From: Prauserella halophila
GTDB lineage: Bacteria; Actinomycetota; Actinomycetes; Mycobacteriales; Pseudonocardiaceae
Direction of reading: 5' to 3'
Assembly: GCF_024171895.1 (NCBI RefSeq)
Contig: NZ_JAMTCQ010000008.1
Location: forward strand, 1,261,334-1,325,333
DNA: 64,000 nucleotides
In this document: piece after piece, positions 36,335 to 45,324 of the stretch
Position numbering within the stretch: the stretch's first letter is position 1
How the letters are laid out: every line of letters starts with the position of its first letter
Program-made: the position numbers and the translations under genes
The notes under the pieces: model-generated
What the model saw: only the letters and a program-made list of their open reading frames with translations
Databases searched by the model: none
Told to the model about the DNA's origin: nothing

Positions 36335-36379
36335 CCGCAGGGTGGCGAACGGACGCGTCATCCGTTCGCCACCCTGCGG
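36335..36379. terminator. 19-bp perfect hairpin
   Basis: CCGCAGGGTGGCGAACGGA at 36335-36353 and its complement at 36361-36379 with a 7-base loop; it ends the whiB7 transcript just before the methyltransferase start. Confidence 0.75.
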
Positions 36380-36383
36380 CGGT

Positions 36384-36641
36384 CTACGGCTCGAAGTGCG
36401 CCGCGCGATGTGAGGCCCATCGTGCGACCCGCTGCCAGCGCCGTGCCGCGCGCTCCCGGCGCGCGACGCGCCCGAACTCGGCCTGTTTTCGCAGCTCACG
36501 TAATCGATCTCTGGCCATTTCTTCGTGCAACATAGGGGTGGTCTCCGCGTTCGGATAGTCGGGTGTCCGGTGTGCCGGCGTCACCATCGGCGCGACCGGC
36601 GGGTACTCCTCGCCCGGTCCGCGGTGTGGTCGGATCATCAT
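36384..36641 (-). CDS. small basic protein downstream of whiB7, 85 aa
   Basis: ATG overlaps the whiB7 stop (ATGA). Pro-rich start (MMIRPHRGPGEEYPPVAP) and a basic helical C-terminus (EEMARDRLRELRKQAEFGRVARRERAARRWQRVARW). Co-translated with WhiB7; unknown function, possibly nucleic-acid-binding by charge. Confidence 0.6.
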   Translation of the reverse strand: MMIRPHRGPGEEYPPVAPMVTPAHRTPDYPNAETTPMLHEEMARDRLRELRKQAEFGRVARRERAARRWQRVARWASHRAAHFEP

Positions 36642-36997
36642 GCGGCGCTCCGTTCCCGCGGTTCGGGCACCGGCTGCTTCCGCGGGCGGCCACGCGGCCG
36701 CTTGCGGGCTACGACGGCACCGCGTTCGAAGATCTCGCCTCCCCAGACGCCCCACGGCTCACCGCGGGCCAGCGCACCTTCCAGGCAGGCCGAGCGCACC
36801 GGGCACTCCCCGCACAGCGTCTTGGCGCGTTCCAGTTCGGCCGGCTTCTCGGCGAACCACAGGTCCGCGTCCCCGGTCCGGCAAGGGAGGTCGAAATCGG
36901 CGGACTCTCCGGAGTCGATCAGTTCGGCGACTCCGGTCGTCCCGGCCAACAGGGCGGAGAACGTCTCCTCTGACGCGGAGACGGTGGCCGTTGGCAT
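36638..36997 (-). CDS. whiB7: WhiB7 antibiotic-response transcription factor
   Basis: 119 aa. Four iron-sulfur cysteines (LPC, CGEC, C), the GVWGGE turn that contacts SigA, and a C-terminal AT-hook RGRPRK. Activates intrinsic resistance genes and its own promoter. GAAGGAG precedes the ATG. Controlled by a leader ORF, hairpins and an AT-rich promoter upstream. Confidence 0.95.
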   Translation of the reverse strand: MPTATVSASEETFSALLAGTTGVAELIDSGESADFDLPCRTGDADLWFAEKPAELERAKTLCGECPVRSACLEGALARGEPWGVWGGEIFERGAVVARKRPRGRPRKQPVPEPRERSAA

Positions 36998-37064
36998 GGC
37001 GGCTCTCCTTCAATGACGAGTGTGTGCGGACGAGTCGACGGACCCGCACAGCCCTCGAACAGCA

Positions 37065-37129
37065 CGAAGGCCGCGGATCCGATGGGTTCCGCGGCCTTCG
37101 AGAGCCTGATGTCTAGCCGATCGCTAGAC
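37065..37129 (-). promoter_or_regulatory. whiB7 leader hairpins (candidate attenuator)
   Basis: A 13-bp perfect hairpin (arms 37065-37077 and 37088-37100, GGCCGCGG core) lies 12 bp past the leader ORF stop. A smaller hairpin GTCTAG...CTAGAC (37111-37129) contains the leader stop codon itself. No U-run follows the large hairpin, so termination may be Rho-assisted or the stem may act otherwise. Confidence 0.6.
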
Positions 37130-37454
37130 GACGCCTCTCGCGTAAGCCAGGCGGAACCTGCGGCTTGCCCTGGATCTGGATCGGACGCAGCTGACGACGC
37201 TGCGGACGCGGCACCGGGTTGCCGAGGTCGGCAACACCGGCGTGAGTCCGAGCGGCACCCGGAACGTGCGACGTCGTGCCCCCACGCACGCCGAACACAC
37301 CGAGGTCACCCAGATCCAGGGACAGGCCGCTACGGCGGCGGTCACGGTCGACCGGCGCGCAGGACAACAGCGCGCGCACGAACTGCCCGTCACCGAGCAG
37401 GGCCGACCGGTTTCCGGAGATGCCGGCGGTGTCGATCGTTGTCATGAACTCCAT
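37113..37454 (-). CDS. whiB7 leader ORF (uORF), 113 aa
   Basis: ATG 37454 has a near-perfect ribosome site (AGAGGAGGT, 7 bases upstream). Codon third positions are strongly G/C, so it is translated. The product starts MEFMTTIDTAGISGNRSALLGDG, has no recognised domain, and ends Pro/Arg-rich (PRPQRRQLRPIQIQ, PPGLRERRRLAIG). In mycobacteria and Streptomyces, stalling of ribosomes on a whiB7/wblC upstream ORF relieves attenuation; this ORF fits that role but is unusually long. Confidence 0.6.
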   Translation of the reverse strand: MEFMTTIDTAGISGNRSALLGDGQFVRALLSCAPVDRDRRRSGLSLDLGDLGVFGVRGGTTSHVPGAARTHAGVADLGNPVPRPQRRQLRPIQIQGKPQVPPGLRERRRLAIG

Positions 37455-37523
37455 TGCGGGCACCTCCTCTCACATCGGTCGGCCACCACCGGGGCGGCCG
37501 CGCGTCTTCAACCTGGTCATTGC

Positions 37524-37568
37524 AGGTTATTGCGACCGCACGCGACGGGGCAACTGATTTTTCGAAAA
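37524..37568 (-). promoter_or_regulatory. probable WhiB7-autoregulated promoter
   Basis: On the minus strand: an AT-rich block (TTTTCGAAAAATCA, 37555-37568), -35 TTGCCC (37548-37553), 18-bp spacer, -10 TAACCT (37524-37529). An AT tract just upstream of the -35 is the known WhiB7 promoter layout. The rest of 37455-37700 is empty. Confidence 0.65.
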
Positions 37569-37700
37569 GTTCGTCATTCTCCAAGAAAAGGTCTGTGACC
37601 AGCGATGACAGTCGTCCCGGCGCCACTGCCGACAGGTCCGCCACGTCCGGCAGGAGCACCGAGCCCGGAGCCCACCGCACGGACGACGCGAGTGGACGGA

Positions 37701-39791
37701 CTATCCGCTCGCCTCGTCACGCACGACCGCGAGGATCTCGTCACCGAACTGCTGGAGCTTGGATGAGCCGATACCGGAGATCCCGACGAGCGCCTTGCTG
37801 TCGCCGGGGCGCTGTTCGGCGATCGCCACGAGGGTCGAGTCGGTGAACACCACGAAGGCGGGCACGTTCAGCTCCCGAGCGCGCTCGGTCCGCCATTCCT
37901 GCAGCCGCCCGAGCAGGTGTTCGTCCACATCCGCCGGGCATTTGGTGCACCGGCCGAGTTTGACCTCCATCGTGGAAATGAGCGGGCGCGCGCAGAGGCG
38001 GCACGAATTGGCGAACTTCGTCTGCTTGCCCGAGGTCGCCGCGCGCGCCGCCGGATGGTCCTCCGGTACGAGGCCGTTCAGGAACCGGCTCCGCCGCCGG
38101 TTGCGCCTTCCGTCGGGATGGCGCGACAACGCCCAGCTCAGCGAGAGGTGTTCGCGGGCGCGCGTGACGCCGACGTAGAACAGCCTGCGTTCCTCCTCCA
38201 CGGCCGCGTCGTCCCCGTCGGCGCGGTGGATCGGCACCGTGCCATCGGCCAGGCCGACGAGGAACACCGCATCCCATTCGAGTCCCTTAGCCGCATGCAG
38301 CGACGCGAGGGTCACGCCTTCCACCGTCGGTGGATGCTGCGCGCTCGCGCGTTGTTCGAGTTCGGTGACGAGCCTGCCCAGCGTCGCGCCCTCGACCGTG
38401 TTCGCCAGCTCCTCGGCCACCTCGACGAGCGCCAGCAGCGCGTCCCAGCGTTCCCGCGCCGCTCCCCCGGCAGGCGGTTGTTCGCTCAGGCCGACGCGCG
38501 CGAGCACCCGCCGGCACAGCGCGACCAGTCCACCCTGCGGCTCCTCGGCCGCCGCAGTGCGCAGCGCCGAGATCGCCTGCCGGATCTCCTGCCGCTGGAA
38601 GAACCGCTCACCGCCGCGCACCAGGTACGGCACGCCGACCTCGGACAACGCCTGTTCGTACGCCTCCGACTGGGCGTTCACGCGATACAGCACCGCGACC
38701 TCGCTGGCCGACACCCCGTCGTCGAGCAGCGCACGGATACGCGCCGCGACCGCGGCGGCCTCGGCGGGTTCGTCGTCGTACTCGGCGAACCGCGGCTCCG
38801 GGCCGTCGGCCCGTTGCCCGATGAGCTGCAGCCGTGACCCGGCAGGCCGGCCGTGCGCGGCGCCGATGACGCGGTTGGCCAGCGACACCACCTGCGGCGT
38901 CGACCGGTAGTCCCGCTCGAGGCGCACCACGGCCGCCTCGGGGAACCGGCGGGTGAATTCCAGCAGCGGGCGCGGTGAGGCGCCGCCGAAGGAATAGATC
39001 GTCTGATTGGCGTCGCCGACGACGGTCAGGTCGTCACGCCCGCCGAGCCACGCGTCGAGCAGCCGCTGCTGCGCGGGCGTGACGTCCTGGTACTCGTCGA
39101 CGACGAAGCACCGGTAGCGCTCGCGGAACTCGTCGGCGACGGCGCGGTGCTCTTCGAGCGCTGCCGTGGTGTGCAGCAGCAGGTCGTCGAAATCGAGCAG
39201 CTGGGCGTCGTTCTTGGCCTGTTCGTATCCCCGGTACAGCTCGGCGATCCGCTGGGCCGGTTCCGGGATGTCCCGGTTCAGCCTGGCGACCACGGCCGGG
39301 TAGTCGTCCGGTCCGACCAGCGACGCCTTGGCCCATTCGATCTCGCTCGTGAGGTCACGCAGCACGTCGACCTCGGTGGGCAGCCCCAGCCGGTTGGCGG
39401 CCTGGCCGACGAGGCGGAGCTTGTTGCCGTCGACGAGGTCCCACTGGCGCTCGCCGACGACACGCGGCCAGAAGTAGCGCAGTTGCCGCAGCGCCGCGGC
39501 ATGGAACGTGCGTGCCTGCGCCGCTTCGACACCGAGTCCGCGCAAGCGCGTGCGCAGCTCCCCCGCGGCGCGCGACGTGAACGTAACGGCAAGCACCTGA
39601 CCTGCGGAAACATGCCCGGAACGGACGAGGTAGGCGATCCGGTGGGTGATCGTGCGGGTCTTGCCGGTGCCCGCGCCCGCGAGTACGCACACCGGGCCGC
39701 GCGGTGCGCACGCAGCCGCGCGTTGTTCGGGGTCGAGGCCCTCGAGCAGTTCCGGATGACGGTTCGACGACGCACTTCCCACGCCCCGCAT
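37701..39791 (-). CDS. uvrD2: ATP-dependent DNA helicase UvrD2
   Basis: About 696 aa SF1A helicase. Walker [77 protein letters not shown]. Then a four-cysteine module (CRLC...CTKC) and a C-terminal HRDC domain ([43 protein letters not shown]), the mark of UvrD2. ATG 39791 or GTG 39782 start. The long open extension upstream to 40598 is antisense to the DUF4191 gene. Confidence 0.93.
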   Translation of the reverse strand: MRGVGSASSNRHPELLEGLDPEQRAAACAPRGPVCVLAGAGTGKTRTITHRIAYLVRSGHVSAGQVLAVTFTSRAAGELRTRLRGLGVEAAQARTFHAAALRQLRYFWPRVVGERQWDLVDGNKLRLVGQAANRLGLPTEVDVLRDLTSEIEWAKASLVGPDDYPAVVARLNRDIPEPAQRIAELYRGYEQAKNDAQLLDFDDLLLHTTAALEEHRAVADEFRERYRCFVVDEYQDVTPAQQRLLDAWLGGRDDLTVVGDANQTIYSFGGASPRPLLEFTRRFPEAAVVRLERDYRSTPQVVSLANRVIGAAHGRPAGSRLQLIGQRADGPEPRFAEYDDEPAEAAAVAARIRALLDDGVSASEVAVLYRVNAQSEAYEQALSEVGVPYLVRGGERFFQRQEIRQAISALRTAAAEEPQGGLVALCRRVLARVGLSEQPPAGGAARERWDALLALVEVAEELANTVEGATLGRLVTELEQRASAQHPPTVEGVTLASLHAAKGLEWDAVFLVGLADGTVPIHRADGDDAAVEEERRLFYVGVTRAREHLSLSWALSRHPDGRRNRRRSRFLNGLVPEDHPAARAATSGKQTKFANSCRLCARPLISTMEVKLGRCTKCPADVDEHLLGRLQEWRTERARELNVPAFVVFTDSTLVAIAEQRPGDSKALVGISGIGSSKLQQFGDEILAVVRDEASG

Positions 39792-39848
39792 CCTCGCAGA
39801 GGGGACCGACGCAGCGGCGACAGCCCGGACGCCCGTATCCTGGCGATT

Positions 39849-40577
39849 ATGGCGGAGAAGCGGGACAAAGAGGCTGCCAAGCAGACCAAGAAGGACAAGA
39901 AAGCGGCGAGCAAGGCGCGCCGTGGCCAGATCTTCCAGGCGTTCCATATGCAGCGCAAGGAAGACAAGGCCCTGATCCCGTGGATGCTCGGGACCTTCCT
40001 GGTCATCGCGGGGCTGGTCTTCCTTCTCGGCATGTGGATCGGCATCGAGTGGCTGCTGCTGCCGCTCGGCATCCTGCTCGGTGTGCTCGGCGCGATCATC
40101 CTGTTCGGCCGCCGCGTGCAGCGGAACGTGTTCAGGAAGGCCGAGGGGCAGCCCGGCTCGGGCGCGTGGGCGCTGGACAACCTGCGTGGCAAATGGCGCG
40201 TGACGCAGTCCGTGGCGGCCACCACGCAGCTCGACGCCGTCCACCGGGTGCTCGGCGGACCGGGTGTGGTCCTCGTCGGCGAGGGCGCTCCGCACCGCGT
40301 CAAGAACCTGCTCTCGCAGGAGAAGAAGCGCATCGCCCGCCTTGTCGGTGAAACCCCGATCTACGAGGTGATCATCGGCGACGACGAAGGGCAGGTTCCG
40401 CTGCGCAAGCTGCAGAGCCACCTGATGAAGCTGCCGCGCAACCTCAAGGGCCCGCAGGTGGACGCCCTCGAGACGAAGCTCTCCGCACTGGGCAACCGCG
40501 GCGCGGCGATGCCGAAGGGACCGATGCCGCAGGGCGCCAAGATGCGCAACGTCCAGCGGACCGTCCGCCGCCGCTGA
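39849..40577 (+). CDS. DUF4191 membrane protein
   Basis: 242 aa. Lys-rich N-terminus, two hydrophobic helices ([39 protein letters not shown]), then [38 protein letters not shown]. Conserved in actinobacteria, unknown function; divergent from uvrD2 by 57 bp. Confidence 0.85.
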   Translation: MAEKRDKEAAKQTKKDKKAASKARRGQIFQAFHMQRKEDKALIPWMLGTFLVIAGLVFLLGMWIGIEWLLLPLGILLGVLGAIILFGRRVQRNVFRKAEGQPGSGAWALDNLRGKWRVTQSVAATTQLDAVHRVLGGPGVVLVGEGAPHRVKNLLSQEKKRIARLVGETPIYEVIIGDDEGQVPLRKLQSHLMKLPRNLKGPQVDALETKLSALGNRGAAMPKGPMPQGAKMRNVQRTVRRR

Positions 40578-40599
40578 GCCGGCACCCTCAGAACTCACG

Positions 40600-40643
40600 C
40601 GCAGGCGAGCCGCCTTCCCGCTGCGGAAGGCGGCTCGCCTGCG
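40600..40643. terminator. 19-bp perfect hairpin between convergent genes
   Basis: Arms 40600-40618 and 40625-40643 (CGCAGGCGAGCCGCC core), located between the DUF4191 gene and the RDD gene. Confidence 0.8.
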
Positions 40644-40727
40644 TTCGGGGCTGTGCGTCGACTCGGCCGTACGTCGACTACGCCGGATGCGCCGTGCTCA
40701 CGTCGGATGCGAGAGCGCGCAAGCCGG

Positions 40728-41204
40728 TCACCGCATGCGGACGACGACGGTGCCCGTGAGGCGGTCGTGCCAGCCACGGGCGTCGGCGTTGCGCACCGCG
40801 GCGGGGAGGAGCAGGAACGTGAGTACGCAGCGCACGAGCGCGCGCCACAGTCCCGGGACGCCGCCACCGTCGAGCCTGCCGATGCGGATACCGCACAGGC
40901 CCATCCCCGGGGTGAAGCCGAACCACGCCGCCGAGACGACCGTGAGGACGGCCCACGTGGCCAGCGACCACAGGTTGAACGACTCCATGGCGGCCGTGTC
41001 GGCGACATCGGGGCGGACGAACAGTGCCGTGAGCAGCGAGGCCAGCAGCAGGTCGGCGATCAGGCCGACGAACCGGCGGCCCGAGCCCGCCGCTGCACCG
41101 ACGCCGCCGGCCGGCAACCCGAGCCGCTCGCCGGGCCAACGCGGCGGGTCCTGATCGGCCGCCGCGGACAGATTCGCCAGCCACTCTCCGGTCCATCGAG
41201 CCAC
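40728..41204 (-). CDS. RDD family membrane protein
   Basis: 158 aa, GRRFVGLIADLLLASLLTALFV is the family RDD helix (here R..D), followed by two more helices and WHDRLTGTVVV at the end. Function unknown; divergent from glnA, a pairing common in actinobacteria. Confidence 0.85.
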   Translation of the reverse strand: MARWTGEWLANLSAAADQDPPRWPGERLGLPAGGVGAAAGSGRRFVGLIADLLLASLLTALFVRPDVADTAAMESFNLWSLATWAVLTVVSAAWFGFTPGMGLCGIRIGRLDGGGVPGLWRALVRCVLTFLLLPAAVRNADARGWHDRLTGTVVVRMR

Positions 41205-41279
41205 CCGAACAGGATATGCCGCCGGTTCGCCGCTGCCCCGAACGGCCTGACGTGGGACTATGCAATATTCGCCGATCCG

Positions 41280-41317
41280 TTAACCCCGGTGAAACATACG
41301 GGTGACGGTAGGGCAAC
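41280..41317 (+). promoter_or_regulatory. GlnR box upstream of glnA
   Basis: Four half-sites in perfect register: TTAAC, 6 bp, GAAAC (41291), 6 bp, GTGAC (41302), 6 bp, GCAAC (41313). This is the GlnR consensus pattern, so glnA is expected to be activated by GlnR under nitrogen limitation. It lies 70-107 bp upstream of the start codon. Confidence 0.8.
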
Positions 41318-41386
41318 ACCGCCCTCTTAACTTGGGCCGAAGAGAGCAATGCTCACGCGAGCTCGAACCAGAAGGAGTCACCGAGG

Positions 41387-42811
41387 GTGTCCACAACTGC
41401 CGACGATGTCCTGCGTCTCATTGCCGACGAGGACGTGCAATTCATCGATGTGAGGTTCTGCGACCTTCCGGGGATCATGCAGCACTTCACCGTCCCCGCC
41501 AAGTCGTTCGACGCGGACGCGTTCGAAGAGGGCCTCGCCTTCGACGGCTCTTCGGTTCGAGGCTTCCAGTCGATCCACGAGTCGGACATGCTGCTGCTGC
41601 CGGACCCGGCGACCGCGAAGATCGACCCGTTCCGGCAGGCCAAGACGCTGTCGATGAACTTCTTCGTGCACGACCCGTTCACGCGCGAGCCCTACAGCCG
41701 CGACCCGCGCAACATTGCGCGCAAGGCCGAGCAGTACATCTCCGAGTCCGGCGTCGCCGACACCGTGTTCTTCGGTTCCGAGGCCGAGTTCTACGTCTTC
41801 GACGACGTGCGCTTCGACTCGTCCGAGAACGCCACGTTCCACGAGATCGACTCGGTCGAGGGCTGGTGGAACACGGGCCGCAAGGAAGAGGGCGGCAACA
41901 AGGGCTACAAGACCAAGTTCAAGGGCGGCTACTTCCCGGTGCCGCCGGTCGACCACTACGCCGACCTGCGTGACGAGATCTCCCAGCACCTGATGGGATC
42001 GGACTTCCAGCTCGAGCGCGCCCACCACGAGGTCGGCACCGCCGGTCAGGCCGAGATCAACTACAAGTTCAACACGATGCTGCACGCTGCCGACGACCTG
42101 CAGCTGTTCAAGTACATCGTGAAGAACACGGCGTTCGAGAACGGCAAGACGGCCACGTTCATGCCGAAGCCGCTGTACGGGGACAACGGCTCGGGCATGC
42201 ACTGCCACCAGTCGCTGTGGAAGGACGGGGCGCCGCTGTTCTACGACGAGTCCGGGTACGCCGGGCTGTCGGACGTGGCCCGCCACTACATCGGCGGCAT
42301 CCTCGCCCACGCGCCGAGCCTGCTGGCGTTCACCAACCCGACCGTGAACTCGTACCACCGGCTCGTGCCGGGCTACGAGGCTCCGGTCAGCCTGGTGTAC
42401 TCGCAGCGCAACCGCTCGGCGTGTGTTCGTATCCCGATCACGGGCAACAGCGCCAAGGCCAAGCGCATCGAGTTCCGCTGCCCCGACTCGTCCGGTAACC
42501 CGTACCTGGCGTTCGCCGCGATGATGATGGCAGGCCTGGACGGCATCAAGAACAAGATCGAGCCGCCGGAGCCGATCGACAAGGACCTGTACGAGCTTCC
42601 GCCGGAGGACGCCAAGGACGTCAAGCAGGTCCCGGCCGACCTGGAGACCGTTCTCACCAACCTCGAGGCCGACCACGACTACCTGCTCGAGGGTGGCGTG
42701 TTCACCCCCGACGTCATCGAGAAGTGGATCGCCTTCAAGCGCGAGGAAGAGATCGACCCGCTGCGGCTGCGTCCGCACCCGTACGAGTTCGCCCTCTACT
42801 ACGACTGCTGA
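41387..42811 (+). CDS. glnA: glutamine synthetase, type I
   Basis: 474 aa. [64 protein letters not shown] and the adenylylation site in [10 protein letters not shown] (Tyr402), the target of GlnE in this window. GTG start with AGAAGGAG upstream. The last eight residues EFALYYDC are encoded inside the attachment site of an integrated element, which leaves the protein complete but removes the original downstream sequence. Confidence 0.96.
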   Translation: MSTTADDVLRLIADEDVQFIDVRFCDLPGIMQHFTVPAKSFDADAFEEGLAFDGSSVRGFQSIHESDMLLLPDPATAKIDPFRQAKTLSMNFFVHDPFTREPYSRDPRNIARKAEQYISESGVADTVFFGSEAEFYVFDDVRFDSSENATFHEIDSVEGWWNTGRKEEGGNKGYKTKFKGGYFPVPPVDHYADLRDEISQHLMGSDFQLERAHHEVGTAGQAEINYKFNTMLHAADDLQLFKYIVKNTAFENGKTATFMPKPLYGDNGSGMHCHQSLWKDGAPLFYDESGYAGLSDVARHYIGGILAHAPSLLAFTNPTVNSYHRLVPGYEAPVSLVYSQRNRSACVRIPITGNSAKAKRIEFRCPDSSGNPYLAFAAMMMAGLDGIKNKIEPPEPIDKDLYELPPEDAKDVKQVPADLETVLTNLEADHDYLLEGGVFTPDVIEKWIAFKREEEIDPLRLRPHPYEFALYYDC

Positions 42812-42813
42812 TC
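42785..42813 (+). other. attL within glnA
   Basis: Starts GAGTTCGCCCTCTACTACG and ends with the glnA stop and TC. Encodes [12 protein letters not shown]. Confidence 0.85.
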
Positions 42814-42841
42814 AGTGAATGTGCGGTGACCTGGGGGCGGC

Positions 42842-43930
42842 TCATGCTGGGCCGCCCCCAGTCCGCACAGAGTCCGCAACAGCGGACAGGCGCGAGGACA
42901 GCACACGCTCGACCGCGGACCGCGTCGACTCGTCCGAGTCCGGCCACAAGTGCCCGTAAGTGTCGAGCGTGGTCTTCGCGCTCGCGTGCCGTAGCCGGTA
43001 CTGCACGACCTTCACGTCGGCCCCGGACGCGATCAGCAGCGACGCGAGGTAGTGCCGCAGGTCGTGGAAGCGAAACTTCGCCGGCAGCCCCTCGACTCCC
43101 CCGCGCACACGTCGCATCTCCCGATCGATCCGCCAGGGCCCGGCCTGCCGCCCGTCCGTGTTCGTGAGCACGGTCGATGCCGGGTAGACCTTCACGTGCT
43201 CGGACAGTGCGGTAAGCAGAGTGTCCGCAACCGGAAGGGGCGTGCGTGACATGTCCGTCTTCAACGGCTCCTCCGGGTACTGCACTTCCGGGTGCAGCTC
43301 GCGCTGCAACCACTTCACCTCCCCCGGCCGCAGGCCGCACACCTCGGCGGTGCGCAGGCCGGCGAACGCGCCGAGCAACACCGCGACCCGGTACCGCGGC
43401 GCGAACGCCTCGTACAGCGCGAACACCTGATCAGTCGTCGCGACGTACGGACGCTGCTCCCCCGCGCTCGGCGCGGTACGCCGCGAGCACGGGTTCGCAG
43501 GCACCAGGCCGTCGAGCACCGCGTCCTGCATCACCTGCGATAGCCGCGCGTGCACCGCGTGAACGTACGATGTGCTGTAACCCCGCTCCTTCAGCGTCGC
43601 GCACCAGGCGCGCACGGATGATGGCCGCACCTGCGACAGCAGTAGCGAACCGAACTCGTCCCGGACCAGCGCCAAGTGCGTACGCGCCTGGCGGACGGTC
43701 GACGCGCGTTTCGTCGCGTACCCCGCGATCCACCGGTCGCACCACTCGCCGACCGTGATCTTGCGTGCTTTCGGCTCGATCCACGTTCCGGTGACCAGTT
43801 CGGCCGTCGCCTCGTCGAGCCACTTCTGCGCATCGGCCTTCCGGTCGAAGTGCCGCGCGTGCTCCTTGCCGACCGCGTCACGGTATCTCGCTCGCCACTG
43901 GCCGTTCGGCCGCTTCTTGATGCTGCTCAT
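42842..43930 (-). CDS. tyrosine recombinase (integrase)
   Basis: 362 aa. Begins with an AP2-like DNA-binding region (SIKKRPNGQWRARYRDAVGKEHARHFDRKADAQKW), SAM-like core-binding domain, then the catalytic set: Arg193 in FAGLRTAEVCGL, HDLRH, RHASAKTTLDTYGH with Tyr325. Drives insertion into and excision from glnA. Its stop is 30 bp from the glnA stop, tail to tail. Confidence 0.93.
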   Translation of the reverse strand: MSSIKKRPNGQWRARYRDAVGKEHARHFDRKADAQKWLDEATAELVTGTWIEPKARKITVGEWCDRWIAGYATKRASTVRQARTHLALVRDEFGSLLLSQVRPSSVRAWCATLKERGYSTSYVHAVHARLSQVMQDAVLDGLVPANPCSRRTAPSAGEQRPYVATTDQVFALYEAFAPRYRVAVLLGAFAGLRTAEVCGLRPGEVKWLQRELHPEVQYPEEPLKTDMSRTPLPVADTLLTALSEHVKVYPASTVLTNTDGRQAGPWRIDREMRRVRGGVEGLPAKFRFHDLRHYLASLLIASGADVKVVQYRLRHASAKTTLDTYGHLWPDSDESTRSAVERVLSSRLSAVADSVRTGGGPA

Positions 43931-44421
43931 GGCGCGCCCCCGTCTGGCATGTCAAACCGTTCGCGAGCCTTTGTGATCCAGCGATTCGCCGTAGCTCGAG
44001 GAAGATCCCAGATCCCCATAACGGCCTGCCGTGGGCGACCCCATGTCACGTAGTGGAACCAGTAGCAGGCAGCTACGAGCTCAAGCTCGTCGTCGTCAGG
44101 GCGCTTGTCGGGCCGATGTCCGAGATGCGCACCGTGACCCGGCTGGACCGCCGCCCCGCCGACATCCTGCACCACTGCCCCCAGCTCAAGCGCGGACATA
44201 TCGCGCGGTGTCACCGATGTTCCGTCCGTGCGCGCAACCGTCGCGGACTCGACAACGATTTTGTCCCCGCCAAACCCAGCGCGAACGGCCATGACCACGG
44301 GCGCACCGTCGTACTGGATTGTTGCCGTAAAAGTCGCCGGTATCGCGTCCCCGAGGGGCCCGAACGGGACATAGTCCACCCCGTCGTCGGCACTCACCTG
44401 CACCGTCCAGCCGTTCGCCAT
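43927..44421 (-). CDS. hypothetical element protein with C-terminal HTH-like segment
   Basis: 164 aa, overlapping the integrase start by four bases. N-terminal half is beta-rich (WTVQVSADDGVDYVPFGPLGDAIPATFTATIQYDG). The C-terminus (VTWGRPRQAVMGIWDLPRATANRWITKARERFDMP) resembles a short helix-turn-helix found in integrase-adjacent genes of actinomycete elements. It may act as a recombination directionality or control protein. Confidence 0.6.
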   Translation of the reverse strand: MANGWTVQVSADDGVDYVPFGPLGDAIPATFTATIQYDGAPVVMAVRAGFGGDKIVVESATVARTDGTSVTPRDMSALELGAVVQDVGGAAVQPGHGAHLGHRPDKRPDDDELELVAACYWFHYVTWGRPRQAVMGIWDLPRATANRWITKARERFDMPDGGAP

Positions 44422-44447
44422 GCGGCCGGACGGTAGTCCCGACCGAT

Positions 44448-44519
44448 ACCAACGTCAACACGGGTTGCTATACCAACGTCAACGGTGGTATCAATCCATA
44501 GATCGAGACCAACGTCGAC
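44448..44519 (+). promoter_or_regulatory. three iteron-like repeats upstream of the excisionase-like gene
   Basis: ACCAACGTCAAC at 44448, ACCAACGTCAAC at 44472 and ACCAACGTCGAC at 44508, in the divergent gap. The middle one lies in a near palindrome ATACC...GGTAT. A fourth partial copy (ACCAACGTCAC) lies at 51267, 69 bp inside attR. Confidence 0.65.
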
Positions 44520-44531
44520 GGAGGTATCGAC

Positions 44532-44762
44532 ATGGACCGTACGAAGACCGACGGCAAGAACAAGCTTGTCCAGTACCTGACCACGGACGATGTCGCCGAG
44601 CGCTACCGGACCAGCCAGGGAACGGTGCGCTACTGGCGCCATATCGGATACGGGCCGAAGGGGGTCAAGTGTGGTGCGCGCGTGCTGTACCCGGTCGCCG
44701 AGTGCGAGAAGTTCGATCGCCAGCTCGCCGAGCAGATCGAGGGGGCCGAGGGCGTCGCATGA
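44532..44762 (+). CDS. helix-turn-helix protein, excisionase-like
   Basis: 76 aa with a MerR/Xis-type winged helix (LVQYLTTDDVAERYRTSQGTVRYWRHIGYGPKG, then VLYPVAECEKFDRQLAEQIEG). Preceded directly by the iteron-like repeats. It overlaps the next ORF by four bases. Confidence 0.8.
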   Translation: MDRTKTDGKNKLVQYLTTDDVAERYRTSQGTVRYWRHIGYGPKGVKCGARVLYPVAECEKFDRQLAEQIEGAEGVA

Positions 44763-44995
44763 TCGAGACATGGAACGGCCCCCGCCCGGAAGAGGAACGG
44801 GCAGGGGCCGCAGAGAACGAACCGAGCAGGGCAGCAGAGGCAACGTTCACCACGAGCGTACCGCGGCCCGCAGACATCGCGGCCTACCGGCGCCGCCGTT
44901 CCTGCCGCCGCGCCGAGCATCACCTACGTGTCGCCGGCTTGTGGGGCGCGCTGTCGGCCCGCGTACTCGCCGACATCGAGGCAGGCGCGTCATGA
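44759..44995 (+). CDS. small element protein, 78 aa
   Basis: Coupled to both neighbours by ATGA overlaps. Glu/Ala-rich N-terminus, then RPADIAAYRRRRSCRRAEHHLRVAGLWGALSARVLADIEAGAS, a helical basic region. No family recognised. Confidence 0.6.
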   Translation: MIETWNGPRPEEERAGAAENEPSRAAEATFTTSVPRPADIAAYRRRRSCRRAEHHLRVAGLWGALSARVLADIEAGAS

Positions 44996-45324
44996 CCGGC
45001 GACGTCGTAACCCTCGACCGGGCCGAGTACACCGCCCTCGTCAGCGACGCCGAGGCATGGCGCGCGCTCAAGCGCTCCGAGCACGTCGTCGACCTGCTGC
45101 ACGAGTGGCACGAGTGGCGCCGGCGCCGCGACCTGTCCGCCGCGACCGCGGCCATGTCGTCGCTCGAAAGCTGGCACGCGGTCGCCGGCGCGCCCACCTT
45201 CACCGAGCTCGAGCGCCGACGCCGTGCCTACGAGCGCACCGCGCTCACACCCGACCAGATCAAGGCCCGCGCGGCCGCCTCGTGGGCCGCGGCCGAGCCG
45301 AACGTCAGGAGCACCGCCGCGTGA
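44992..45324 (+). CDS. small element protein, 110 aa
   Basis: MTGDVVTLDRAEYTALVSDAEAWRALKRSEHVVDLLHEW, mostly charged helices, likely coiled-coil. Overlaps the ATPase start (GTGA). Unknown role. Confidence 0.6.
   Translation: MTGDVVTLDRAEYTALVSDAEAWRALKRSEHVVDLLHEWHEWRRRRDLSAATAAMSSLESWHAVAGAPTFTELERRRRAYERTALTPDQIKARAAASWAAAEPNVRSTAA

Noticed and set aside
39792..40598. N-terminal extension of UvrD2
   Set aside because: Open but antisense to the DUF4191 gene, and UvrD2 homology begins only after 39791.
41378..42778. 466-codon open frame antisense to glnA
   Set aside because: Shadow frame; glnA motifs are unambiguous.
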